NCBI RefSeq assembly: GCF_041956535.1
Contig: NW_027192210.1
Location: forward strand, 581,196 to 630,025
DNA length: 48,830 nucleotides
Origin: Calcarisporiella thermophila CBS 279.70
Taxonomy: Eukaryota; Calcarisporiellomycota
Direction of reading: 5' to 3'
Part shown: in pieces, positions 1-9,726 of the stretch
How positions within the stretch are numbered: the stretch's first letter is position 1
Layout: the number at the start of each line of letters is the position of its first letter
Program-made: the position numbers and the translations under genes
The notes under the pieces: generated by a model
Database searches by the model: none
The model's input: only the letters and a program-made list of their open reading frames with translations
What the model was told of the DNA's origin: nothing

Positions 1-80
1 ATATTAATTTTTCTTCACGTGTTGAAAACTGTTCTCTCCATGGTCTTGAATTGAAATTACTCAAGGTAAATTCTTCCAGC

Positions 81-1091
81 ATGGCACCCCAAGCAACTAT
101 TCGGATTTATTATGACGTTGTCTCGCCTTTCTCGTACTTCTGTTTTAACCAACTGCTCAGGTATACGCATTAGCCTCTATTGTGGGAATGCTGCTCCTCC
201 TCTAAACCTCACGCCTTTTTTTGCAGGTATGAACAAATCTGGACCAACGTTGTGTTCGAGAAGATCCCGTTCTTCTTAGGTGGCATCATGCAGGTAACAA
301 GGAAAGGCGAATTTCTATTGTTGAAACTCGAGACTAAATGGATGATGGACAGGGATCGGGAAATCAACCGCCTGCCACGATTCCTGCAAAAGCAAATTAT
401 ATGGTAAGCATGAGCCTTTTGTTGAATGGGAGGAGCATTCACGATTCAACCTATTGCCTTACATAATACTAGATGAAATATGATATTAAACATTATACCG
501 AAATGTACAAACTCCCCTATTCGACTCCAAGCATTTTCCCAGCACAAACGCTCTTACCTATGCGCGTGCTGACTGCACTGAAGATGCAGAAAGATGAAGA
601 AGGTCTACTGCAGGCAACCAAGAGCTTATTTGTAGATCGATTTTATTTTCCAACCTGATAGTGTCCCTATACCTATCTAAACCACGTGTTTCTTCATCTC
701 TATTAGAATGCTTATTTCACCAAGGACGCCGACATCGGCACCCCCGAAGTCGTTGAAGAATGCATTGCGTTCTTGGGCAAGGATAGGGCCTCCAAGCTCA
801 TGCAAGCGGCCCAAAGCGCCGAAGTAAAATCGCAGTTGAAGAAGGTTACTGACGAAGCATTGAAAAAGGGTGCATTTGGTTCCCCCACTATGTGGGTGAG
901 TAAGGCGGGGGAGGAGCACGAGGAGATGGTAGGTTCAATGTTTGGTGGCCTCGGGCCGGTCGCGCTATGGACCACCTTTCTTATTCAATTTTTGACTTTA
1001 GTTTTTTGGGTGCGATCGACTTGAGCACATCGCCTATTACCTTGACTTGCCCTATCTCAGCTTCTGCCAAACCCTGCGGCCAAAACTCTGA
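81..1091 (+). CDS. Kappa-class glutathione S-transferase (DsbA-like fold)
   Basis: Six exons: 81-160, 227-293, 353-403, 473-631, 707-928, 1002-1091; 222 aa, close to the roughly 226 aa of animal GSTK1. The N-terminus carries the family signature YYDVVSPFSYF, whose Ser contacts the glutathione thiol in GSTK1. GGIMQGSGNQPPAT is restored only by splicing exons 2 and 3, and GAFGSPTMWV contains the cis-Pro loop. Introns were set by GT-AG borders and frame; all six exons join without a stop. The family conjugates or reduces substrates with glutathione in mitochondria or peroxisomes. The protein ends in PKL, which resembles a weak type-1 peroxisomal signal (animal GSTK1 ends ARL). It is convergent with the metallophosphoesterase downstream. 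A bacterial-type 2-hydroxychromene-2-carboxylate isomerase is the nearest alternative name in the same superfamily. Confidence 0.92.
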
Positions 1092-1545
1092 ACTCAAGCG
1101 GTGAGCCCCATCACTGCGTTGTTATTTTAGTTCTCATGATTGTGAGTGAGGATAGGATTTCTAAAGCTTTTCTAGTTCCTGAAATACCTGTACTAGTAAC
1201 CTTTTCCTTTTGAATAAAATTTCAACTATCTCTCCCTCTATTTTTTGGTGGGATGAATACTATTCTATTCCTTCAATCTCTTTCAACGGAGAAGACCCTC
1301 TGAGATCGAAGCATTCGCCACCTTGCATCCGAATCTTTAATTCCGCTCTTTTTCCATTTAATCAAACAAATTACTATTGCCAGTCTTTCATGTCAAATAT
1401 GAGTGGTTTCAAGCGATATCGATATCTAAATAGAGGTTGAAGTGGAGAGAGCCAAAGGCGACTTGGATGTACACAATAAACAATTAAGATTTAGGTATAT
1501 AGGGATAAATAAGGATAACTAGGGGAGTGTGCATTTCAATCGATT
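1092..1545. other. Intergenic, convergent 3' ends
   Basis: This holds the two 3' untranslated regions of the convergent GST and metallophosphoesterase genes. I see AT-rich sequence and no supported gene. Confidence 0.6.
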
Positions 1546-3462
1546 CTAGCAGTTGTTGGTGTTCCAGTGCTTCACCACGAATTCCTTCCACATGGTGTTG
1601 GTAGTCAAATCCTGCAAATACAGCTGCGTATCCGCCTTGGTATAATTGCGGCCCGCCAGGCTAGTCAGCGCATTCAACACGTCCCGCTCGTTGTAGTCGG
1701 GATAGACGACGTCAATCTTTTGGGCCGTGGGGGCGGGCGAGGCGATGTAGTTCGGGAGCTTGATGAAGGGCACCGGCGTGTGCTTCACGGCATCCCCTTC
1801 TCCGTTGAGATCATCCTTGGTGACGTAGCCAAGGTTGTCTGCCTCACCTCGTTTGTGGAAGGCCTGGACGGCGTTGAGCTTGGCGAGGAGGTTCGGGCCC
1901 ACCGCGCCATCCACATCTGGCACGTAGCGCCACTTGTTCTTGAATGGAGAGGTGGTGTAGAGCTCGTTGTTGGTGAATTTACCCTTGAACAGGTCAAAGC
2001 GCTGAGAACCAGTGCTCAGCACAGCAAGCGGAGGGTTGGGGCGCGATGCATTGACAATGGTCTTGGGGAGCAGTTCAGTGGAAAGCATCTTGTAGAGGGA
2101 GTTTGCATCGTCTACGGGAACTCGGGTGAGATAGTAGTCCTAACACGAAGGTAGAAGATGGTTTCGGGATAGGGTAAGCGCTTCTGAGGATCCGGTTTTT
2201 CTAACCGATGGGTTTTACCTGGGGGACACACCCGAGCACAAAGGTGGTGTTGAGCTTGTTGCGGATCCGCAGAATGTCTTCTGTGATCTGTTTGCCGTTC
2301 TTCGTATCGAAGGTTTCTTCCGTGGTGTTCGTGTAGTGGATGTAGGTTGGACGGTTGTTGTCCAGGTACAGCCGTTTCACCGTCAGGTTCTTGGCCATGT
2401 CCGTCTCGTTCAGCCCATTGATAGAAAGCCAGCCCACTGTTTCCATGTAGCGTCCGGACTGCAGAGCGACTGCATGGGCGTCGTAGAACGCAAAGTCACG
2501 GACGTGAGAATGGCCGGCGAGCATGACAATTGGCTTGGTTGGGTGGACGGCACGGATCGCCTTATGAATGATGCCAAACTCGGGCCCGCGGATCGGGATA
2601 TGGCCATTGATGATGATCAGATTGGTGTCGTTGGCTTCCTGCAGGGCTTGGGTGAACCAGGGCTGCTTCACCGTCTCCTCCACGCTCAGGACCACGGTGT
2701 TGTTGGCAAATGACTTGAAGTTGAAGAGAAAGCCAAACACAAGAGCCTTGGTACCAAACTCACCCTTGTATTGCAAGAACTGGCTGCCAATGGGGGTGGT
2801 CTCGTTGGTTTCGGGGTTTTTGAAATGGACATTGGACGTGAGATATCTGCCTTCCCATTTGGGAGCAAAGTTCTTGAATACTTGCTCAGCGATCAATGGA
2901 TCGTAGAGTTCGTGGTTGCCTACAGATAGCATTGTTATTCTCATGATTGATATCTTTTGTAAGCATTATCAAGGCAGTGCTGTAGCCTACCAATAGTAAG
3001 GGCGTCGTATGGGATATTGAAGAAAAGAGGATCACTTTGCGTCCCGCTGACTTCTGAGGCGTCAGCGAATCCATTACCGTCGTGCAGGTCACCTGTGTCG
3101 ATGACAAACAAATCTTTCTTCAATTCCCGCGATTTTTCCTACGAAAAAAACAGCACACCTCCACAGCATTAGTACAGTTGTTCTACGTGGAAAATGAGTG
3201 CGTGTGCTCTACTGACTTTCATATGCTCTACAAAGGATGTAAAATCTCCCCAATCGCCCGCATAATTGGCCTCCGTGAGATGGCCGGGCAAAAATCCATG
3301 TGTGTCAGTGGTCTGAATGATGGAGAAGTCTCCCCACTCTAGAGGGCGAAACTCCAGAGGAATGGTGAGCTTGGGAGCTTCGGGCTGCATGCGCTTGGCC
3401 ATGGGCACAGCGCGAGCCACGTTAGCGAAGAGGGCAAGAAGAACGATGCGAGAGGCCTTCAT
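1546..3462 (-). CDS. Secreted/vacuolar metallophosphoesterase, 5'-nucleotidase-like (YHR202W family)
   Basis: Four exons on the minus strand: 3462-3217, 3138-2991, 2919-2219, 2139-1546; 562 aa. The first ~19 residues form a signal peptide (MKASRIVLLALFANVARA). Calcineurin-like metal motifs follow in order: TTDTHG, VIDTGDLHDG, GNHELYD, IINGH and AGHSHVRD. GNHE is rebuilt exactly by splicing exon 2 to exon 3, which confirms that border. The TDTHG form, the GHSH-RD motif and the length match the fungal YHR202W-type 5'-nucleotidase-like group rather than PP2A-type phosphatases. Such proteins act in the secretory pathway or vacuole on phosphomonoesters; the substrate here is unknown. It is divergent from lipase 1, with an 852-nt shared upstream region. 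Confidence 0.9.
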
Positions 3463-4314
3463 CAGTTTACGGGGAAGAAGAGACGAAGAAGTCGGAATGC
3501 CGAGGACATGGGCAAGGTCGAGAAGGCAAACACGCTGGACTTAATATACGGGAGGAGTTTGCAAAAGGGTTCTAAAACCCGAGAAACGTGCCTGAGCATG
3601 TTGCGATCTTTTGGCCCCAAATTCCTGTCGGAGTTGTGTTGTCGAGCTTCTGGGCCAAGTACTCTACCACGTTGTATCACCGAATGAGGTTAAGTTTAAC
3701 CTCTGAAAGTTATCCGTTCAAGCCATATGAATCGGGCCAAGAGTGCCCGTGAAAGATTCCCTGAGATTGGAGGAGGCCGCCATGGCGATATGTCTTTGGG
3801 TGATCGAACCCCACCAACGATGCGAGCCAAGGCCAAAATTCCAAGAACATGGTCTCCGTGCCACCCCGCCCTACGCTGGTTTTCCATTTTGCCTACTTCA
3901 TCTCGAATCCTCCCTCCATATGGATCTGCCACTCCAGAATCTACCTATCTAATCTTGGTTTCACCGAGCCAAACTGCTTTAGAGGGAAGACCTAGTTTCT
4001 GGCTTCCTCCGGCCACAATTCTCCAACTTTGGGGGTTGCAAATTCTATGCAAAATATCTTTGGTGGAGGTGGCTTTTTCAGCATGATTCGAAATGCCTCC
4101 TATGGCCAGACCAAGTCCAGTAGCTAGCATCCAAGATGCCCCATCCACCGATGAGGTGTTGGTTAGTTGTGGGTGGCGGATTCCGCATTAGCATAAGGAC
4201 TTCAAAAGAGAATATGGGTGGTTACAAGGTATATAGAGGCAACGTCTTTTATTCATTTCTTTTCTCACGCTCTTCGGGAGTTTGCTCTTCTTTTGTTCTA
4301 GTGGGCCTATAGCA
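3463..4314. promoter_or_regulatory. Divergent intergenic region (phosphoesterase / lipase 1)
   Basis: This is the shared upstream region of two divergent genes. A TATA-like GTATATAGAGG lies near 4229-4240, about 80 nt before the lipase 1 start. Several open frames of 60-120 codons overlap each other on both strands here, but none shows a recognisable motif or splice structure. Confidence 0.4.
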
Positions 4315-5436
4315 ATGGGTGTGGCTCCTATTGCATTTTCAATCTTGTTTTTTTTATTTTTGCTTCTAAATGCTCTCCAATCCTTTGGAGCACCACCGAT
4401 CAGAATAAAGGAAACTCATGTCCCCAGCATCAATCGCCACCACGGATCCAGCTTGGAGAAAAGCAGCAGACTCCTAGCAGATAAGGCGAGTATACAAGCA
4501 TCGAAAGCCGCAGTTCCCGCTGCTACAAGGGGAGAAGGTGGTGCCCTAGATGACGCTAGAGTCAATTGCAATGTCACGATGGATTTAGGATGTATGGTCG
4601 ATGTGATTCGGAATCTTCCCTCAAATCTAGACTATTATTGGCTCAACGAGCAGGAAATGGAGGCCTTTCATCGCGTTGCTCAACTTGCATCGATAGGCTT
4701 CTGTAGAAATATTAGTAGAGAGACGTTTGAGTGTGGTAAGAACTGCAAATACTTTCAAACTCTGAAGCTAGTTCGTCAGTTCTCGACCCGGCGCTACGAT
4801 GTCAATGGGTATGTCGCCTATGATAGAGTTGCCAGGACTATTGCCATCGGATTCAGTGGCGCTATTTCATGGAAGAATTGGGTGCAAGTTGCAAAGTCGA
4901 GACCCATTGCATACAGCAGTGCAGGAGAAAAAGCAACAGTCCATAGGGGATTTCAGCAAGCGTATACGGAGGCGCGTGGCGTTATTCTAGATGCAGTTAG
5001 ATTAGTGCTAAAGCAATATCCCCATTTCCAAATCGTTGTCACTGGCCACAGCTTTGGGTCAGCACTTGCCACACTTTGCGCTGCAGATGTATATCGTTCC
5101 TTTCCGCCGTCAATGGGATTGTCGAGTAGAGTTCAGCTTGTCACCCTCGGACAACCTCGCATTGGCAACAAGCCATTTGCCAGGTACATTGCCAGTCTTC
5201 CCATCAACCCAAAGCGCGTGGTGCAGCAGTACGATCCGGTTCCACACATGCCTCGACTTAGGGAATCTCAATGGTACCAAAGCGGAACTGAGGTTTGGTT
5301 CCAGGGCTCGACGGAAGGCGCGGTGCAATGCCTGCCAGAAGAATCGTTGCTCTGTTCAAGGGGGAAAAAGGATCACAAATCCATCGACCATCTGACTTAT
5401 ATTGGAGTGAGAATGGGTAAGAACGGTTGCTCCTAG
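4315..5436 (+). CDS. Secreted class-3 (Rhizomucor-type) lipase, paralogue 1
   Basis: Single exon, 373 aa. The open frame extends 33 nt upstream only through a TTG; the first ATG at 4315 opens a signal peptide (MGVAPIAFSILFFLFLLLNA). A variable region of ~75 residues follows, then the alpha/beta-hydrolase. It contains an oxyanion-loop segment (FSGAISWKNW), the nucleophile elbow GHSFG (Ser246), an Asp in YDPVPH (Asp307) and a His in DHLTY (His359), giving a complete Ser-Asp-His triad. Extra cysteines (GFCRN, ECGKNC, QCLPEESLLC, final NGCS) recur in the two downstream paralogues and probably form disulfides. Expected role: hydrolysis of acylglycerols outside the cell; feruloyl esterase activity is possible in this family. 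Intronless, unlike almost every other gene here. Confidence 0.93.
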   Translation: MGVAPIAFSILFFLFLLLNALQSFGAPPIRIKETHVPSINRHHGSSLEKSSRLLADKASIQASKAAVPAATRGEGGALDDARVNCNVTMDLGCMVDVIRNLPSNLDYYWLNEQEMEAFHRVAQLASIGFCRNISRETFECGKNCKYFQTLKLVRQFSTRRYDVNGYVAYDRVARTIAIGFSGAISWKNWVQVAKSRPIAYSSAGEKATVHRGFQQAYTEARGVILDAVRLVLKQYPHFQIVVTGHSFGSALATLCAADVYRSFPPSMGLSSRVQLVTLGQPRIGNKPFARYIASLPINPKRVVQQYDPVPHMPRLRESQWYQSGTEVWFQGSTEGAVQCLPEESLLCSRGKKDHKSIDHLTYIGVRMGKNGCS

Positions 5437-5834
5437 GCGAATGCTACAAGTCTTTGACCAACGGAACCAGCCCTGCTCATTATCCACTGATGATATTAAC
5501 CACCTCTGCCTATCAGCTTTCGACCTCATCCCTCTTGTTTGTGGATGGACCTCTATGGCACATTGACATCACTCCAAGCACCCCCCCCTGATAAATACAC
5601 CTTATAGGCCTTGCTGGTTTATAGAGGATGGATATGTGTATCCAGACACTTGAAATGCATTACGCATTTGAACGGCCTTGAATCATGTGGACATAGAACC
5701 TCCTTTCGTCAATGCAGAATGCTTTAGAAACCCTTGGTTCCTCCTACCGATTCTGTGGAGATTCCCATTGCAGTGGGATTTGAGTCTATACATAAAAAAA
5801 CTATATGGTGCGGGTAGTCGAGTGAACTTATTAA

Positions 5835-5868
5835 GGCATATCTGACTGACCGTCTAGTCAGGTATGCC
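5835..5868. repeat. Near-perfect inverted repeat (13-bp stem, 8-nt loop)
   Basis: GGCATATCTGACT (5835-5847) faces AGTCAGGTATGCC (5856-5868). The arms pair over 13 positions, with one U-G wobble if transcribed from the plus strand. It lies about 400 nt after the lipase 1 stop and is followed within 6 nt by a second hairpin. Confidence 0.7.
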
Positions 5869-5873
5869 CTATT

Positions 5874-5893
5874 GAGGTTTATTTTTCAACCTC
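5874..5893. repeat. Short hairpin (6-bp stem)
   Basis: GAGGTT (5874-5879) pairs with AACCTC (5888-5893) around an 8-nt T-rich loop, directly after the stronger hairpin. Function unknown; possibly a 3'-end or structured RNA element. Confidence 0.5.
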
Positions 5894-6479
5894 TACTCCT
5901 TACAAAAGATGTTTTACTCGTACTTTTGTAAATATGTATAATATGATAAGTGCCAGATTTTTTCACTGTTCCCCCCACAATTTGGTTTTAGATATTGTTT
6001 GAATGAGCAGTTCACTCCACCTCCAGATGGTAAGTGATAGAATCCAAGGAGTTTCCCGCAGTTTTCTTGAAGGGCATTTGAGAACATGCATTGCGGATGA
6101 ACCATAATAGGTGACTCCAGGTTTCGTGGGTCGTTAAAATAGCAATATTTTGGTTTGAAAACCGGTCTTTGGAATAAGACCCCGGGGTTCTTCTTTTGCT
6201 AATGGGGTATTGCATGGCATAAAACACCGTGTTTGCTATTTTCCATTCTTATAACAAGCATTTCGGATTTCACGATAAATTTTGCTAATGAGGATTTGGC
6301 TCTTTTTTGAAAAATATCATCGTTTTTATTTTCAATTGCACACCTTTCATACTTGGAATACTCCATGCTGAATTTGCCACAATGAAACAAGCATATAAAA
6401 AAAACTAAGGAGTAAAAACACGATTAAGTTGACGATAAAGTACAATTATATATTGGGACTCTCCCATTTTTTTTTGGGC

Positions 6480-6640
6480 TCAACCCCAATCCTTCATCTC
6501 TTCTTTCCCACCTCTCCTTTACTTCCCCCTCTTCCATAACACTGTTTATTTTTAACTTTCCTAACTCTCCTTCTAATCTTCCCCTCTCACTCCTTTTCTA
6601 ACGTCCCTACTCTGCTTTTCTCTTGCCCATTTTTGGTTTT
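6480..6640 (+). promoter_or_regulatory. Pyrimidine-rich tract, possible promoter/leader
   Basis: The plus strand is almost entirely C and T over about 160 nt. Similar C/T-rich tracts sit directly before the starts of the PUF gene, FET3 and neutral ceramidase in this window, so it may mark a transcription start pointing right. No convincing coding region follows it. Confidence 0.35.
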
Positions 6641-7917
6641 TTTTATCTAGCATTTAGTAGGAATAATATTATGTCCTTTGAATACAATTCATTCTCTTTC
6701 ACCCTTCCCTTTCCTTTGTTTATCCTCTCACTAAACCAACTAAACCCTCTGTTCAATCGATTCCGAAATATCCAATACCCGCGAATTTACTTAAACGCCC
6801 GGGCTATTCCTTGAGAGAGAATACAATTGAGGGAATTACCGACACAGCGACCCCTTCGCGAGATCAGTGGGATATTATCTGCTTAATGGAGGTTCACAAC
6901 GCAGGAATCAACTTGAGAGCTGCGGCTACTGTGGGGTATATATTTCAATCGGATGCAATACTCCGTACGACTTGGGCATTTTGTGCGATATGGCTCGATC
7001 AATTTTGCAATTGAAGGTATTGCACCCCATCCTGATACGAAGCGGCCTATGGGTGGATCAGTATCAAAGGAAAATGCTATTCTTGCTCGCCATTCGGAAC
7101 TACTATTACTCAGGGTGGTTCGGAAACCCTATAAACCGAAAGGTTATGAGCATGTTAATAACTAACAGTCACAATAGCTTTCCTGTATAATCTATTCGTT
7201 TGTTTTTTTTTGCTATATTTTACATTACATTTTTTCCTTTCATTTACCCATATAACCTTCCTTCTCTTATTCATCGGAATCGTCAGCCCATTCCCACTTT
7301 ATAACATCTCATTTTTCATTCTTGTTAATTATTTATTTTATGTGGCCCGTTTTCAGGAGAAGTTTAACATATTTCTCGAAATAAAGATCAAGATTGATCC
7401 CCCATTTCAGTTCTAAGCACGAGGGTCTCCACTGGATTAGAGTAGGTCTAGATCAAAGAAGATCAGACCTTCATGGCAATAAATTTCACGCAATTCTGTA
7501 AAGGATTCTCCAGGAACACGAGGAATTTCTACCCTGCTGTTCTACGGAATATAAACGGAGTTATATAGATTGCTTGATTTTTTTCATGCATATCAAGACC
7601 CCTCTACGACCTCTGTGATGGATAGCCTAGCCAACGTTATCCTATTTGAGCTGGAAAGAAAATAAAGCTCACATCGAATAAGTTTTGATATCAAGCTGAA
7701 TAGGGCCGAGGTTTGCCGTGTAATTTTGTTCTTGAAAATGAAAACTCAAATGAAATTAGACTACCCAGAAACCATTCGAATCTACTAGGGTCATATTAAT
7801 GCCAAACTCGGTGACGAAATTCCGTCTAAGGAAACTAAATTTGCCGCATTCAAGCTTGGGGCCTAATATATATGCAATAAGGTGCGAGCGAGCCATTGCC
7901 AAGATCCTCTAATAATA

Positions 7918-9057
7918 ATGATGAGTGCGTTTCGTCTCTTTTCGTCCGCACGATGGGCTTTCATTCTTCTTGTTCTCTTCACCTCGATTCAATCCATTTC
8001 GATTGAGAAGCGGGTCTTCAATGGTGTCCGGAATTTTGCCGAGCGAGCTCTTAATGAACTTATTCGATACAATCCAGATCCTGACGCACCCCTCCCGCCT
8101 GTCTATACCCTTGCGCAATTCCTTACATCGAAGAGCCCCACTAAGAAGCTGAACGAAACCAGCGTGCACAATTCCTCCTCCACTTCATTGAGGGAGGCTC
8201 TGAATAGAATGGTGAAGATACCTTTGGATCAAGATTATTACCCCATCAAAGACGAAGAAGTGGATGCTTTTCGCAGTATTGCCAAACTGTGTGCGATCGG
8301 GTACTGCCGAAATTTTTCCACGACCGCATTCGAATGCGGGGAGCGATGCAAGGAATTCCCAAACATGACTCTGGCCGGGCATTTCCTGACCCCGCGGTAT
8401 GATATCAACGGATACGTGGCGTACGACAAAGAAGCACAAGTGATCGTCGTTGCGTGGGGCGGGTCCGTGTCCGAACAAAACTGGATAGAAAATGCAAAGA
8501 TAATGCCGATTAAATACAGTGAAGCTTCCTATGGAGCCTTTGTCCATATGGGCTTCCAGGAAGCCTATGAAGAAGCACGAGGGCCTATGCTTAGGTTGAT
8601 CCTTCCCGTACTAAAGGAATATCCTTATTTCCGACTATTGATCACCGGCCACAGTCTGGGGGGTGCGTTGGCTACTCTGAACGCCGCGGACTTGTATCGC
8701 ACCTTTTCTGAGTTCCACAATTCCCCCTATGGACTTCAGCTTGTCACGTTTGAGCAACCCCGGATAGGGAACAAGGTGTTCTCGGATTATATAAAGCAGC
8801 TTCCTATCTACGCGAAGCGAGTAGTATATAAGCTGGATCCGGTGCCACATGTACCGATCTCCCCGCTCCTCTGGCACCCGAGCGGAAGCGAGGTATGGGC
8901 GTTGAATCAGAACGGAGATATGGTCCAGTGTTTGAATGATAATTCAATACAGTGTTCGCGGGGAATCAGCAGATATAATGTGGACGATCATATGAATTTC
9001 CTTGATCTTCAGTTTGGTAGGAAAGGCTGTGCTGGCTACGTAGAGAAAGAGGGATAG
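7918..9057 (+). CDS. Secreted class-3 lipase, paralogue 2
   Basis: Single exon, 379 aa from ATG 7918; a second ATG follows at once (7921), and the frame upstream is opened only by a GTG. A hydrophobic signal segment (RWAFILLVLFTSIQS) precedes a ~75-residue linker. The triad is Ser246 in GHSLGG, Asp307 in LDPVPH and His358 in DDHMNF. The oxyanion-region motif is WGGSVSEQNW. Cysteines at CRN, CGERC, QCLNDNSIQC and KGC match paralogues 1 and 3. The usual TFGQPR element reads TFEQPR here. It is the middle gene of a same-strand tandem array and intronless; substrate preference cannot be read from sequence. Confidence 0.93.
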   Translation: MMSAFRLFSSARWAFILLVLFTSIQSISIEKRVFNGVRNFAERALNELIRYNPDPDAPLPPVYTLAQFLTSKSPTKKLNETSVHNSSSTSLREALNRMVKIPLDQDYYPIKDEEVDAFRSIAKLCAIGYCRNFSTTAFECGERCKEFPNMTLAGHFLTPRYDINGYVAYDKEAQVIVVAWGGSVSEQNWIENAKIMPIKYSEASYGAFVHMGFQEAYEEARGPMLRLILPVLKEYPYFRLLITGHSLGGALATLNAADLYRTFSEFHNSPYGLQLVTFEQPRIGNKVFSDYIKQLPIYAKRVVYKLDPVPHVPISPLLWHPSGSEVWALNQNGDMVQCLNDNSIQCSRGISRYNVDDHMNFLDLQFGRKGCAGYVEKEG

Positions 9058-9726
9058 TAAAGAAGTTGGTGTCTTTCACGCATCCACAAGCGAGAGATTG
9101 GCTTGAATATAGTCCCCATTTTTGGATTCCGTGATCGCTTGATGTATTCATAAACCCAGTTTTATTCCTTAAAATATAGTCATTAATTTTTTAGTTGCTC
9201 ATCCTCTTTGCATATCAACGGGCTCCTGTAGTTTCTTTATGATTAACCTACTTGTCGAAACTTGGGGCAATATGCAGGTTTCAAATCAGCTGCCAACGCT
9301 CGTGATTGACGTAATGAAAGATAGCGAAGCAATACATAGTCTCCCAGGATCATGCCCTAGCCAAAATCGAGCCAAATAACACGAAACTGGTATTATTGTG
9401 GATCGGCCCTAGGTTACAAGGGGGCAAATGTAAAATAGAACTTACTACAAAATCCACCATTATGGCAACAGTGGCTTGTGAGATTCAAACTCACACGATC
9501 GATGATCCATACCCTAGTCTTGAGAGTTTATTGCTGCTATCTCTTCTAGAATAGTCAACAAATGCCATCTATCGTATTATATGGCCAAGTTGGATTTCTT
9601 TGGTTCTTTTACAGTTAGCTAGTGAGAACTACCTGATTCCTTCACCGCCAGTACACGCCATTGATGGTCTCTCCAACATTAGCCTCCCAGGCTGACGTTG
9701 ACATTCGATTGTTCTAGGATATTAAT
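9058..9726. other. Intergenic between lipases 2 and 3
   Basis: No gene is supported. A segment near 9472-9545 resembles the 3' half of a class-II tRNA on the minus strand but lacks a matching 5' half (see rejected items). Confidence 0.5.

Larger units (their letters stand above)
5437..7917. other. Long gene-poor interval between lipases 1 and 2
   Basis: About 2.5 kb with no recognised gene. It contains two strong hairpins just after lipase 1 (5835-5868 and 5874-5893), a pyrimidine-rich tract from about 6480 to 6640, and a stretch at 6811-7190 where several frames stay open. A second pyrimidine-rich block lies at about 7200-7330. The open frames carry no motif I recognise. Confidence 0.5.

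Noticed and set aside
1567-2154. 195-codon plus-strand frame
   Set aside because: It lies fully antisense to the last exon of the metallophosphoesterase, has no family motif, and is explained by codon bias of the real gene.
3727-4148. Overlapping 60-120-codon frames on both strands upstream of lipase 1
   Set aside because: Both strands are open over the same bases without recognisable domains or splice partners, and the region is the promoter interval of two divergent genes.
9472-9545. tRNA-like segment on the minus strand
   Set aside because: GTGAG-TTTGAAT-CTCAC looks like a T arm, and the DNA before it recalls a class-II (Leu-type) variable region. However, the loop lacks the usual TTC, and no matching 5' acceptor strand or D arm lies upstream. 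At most it is a tRNA remnant.
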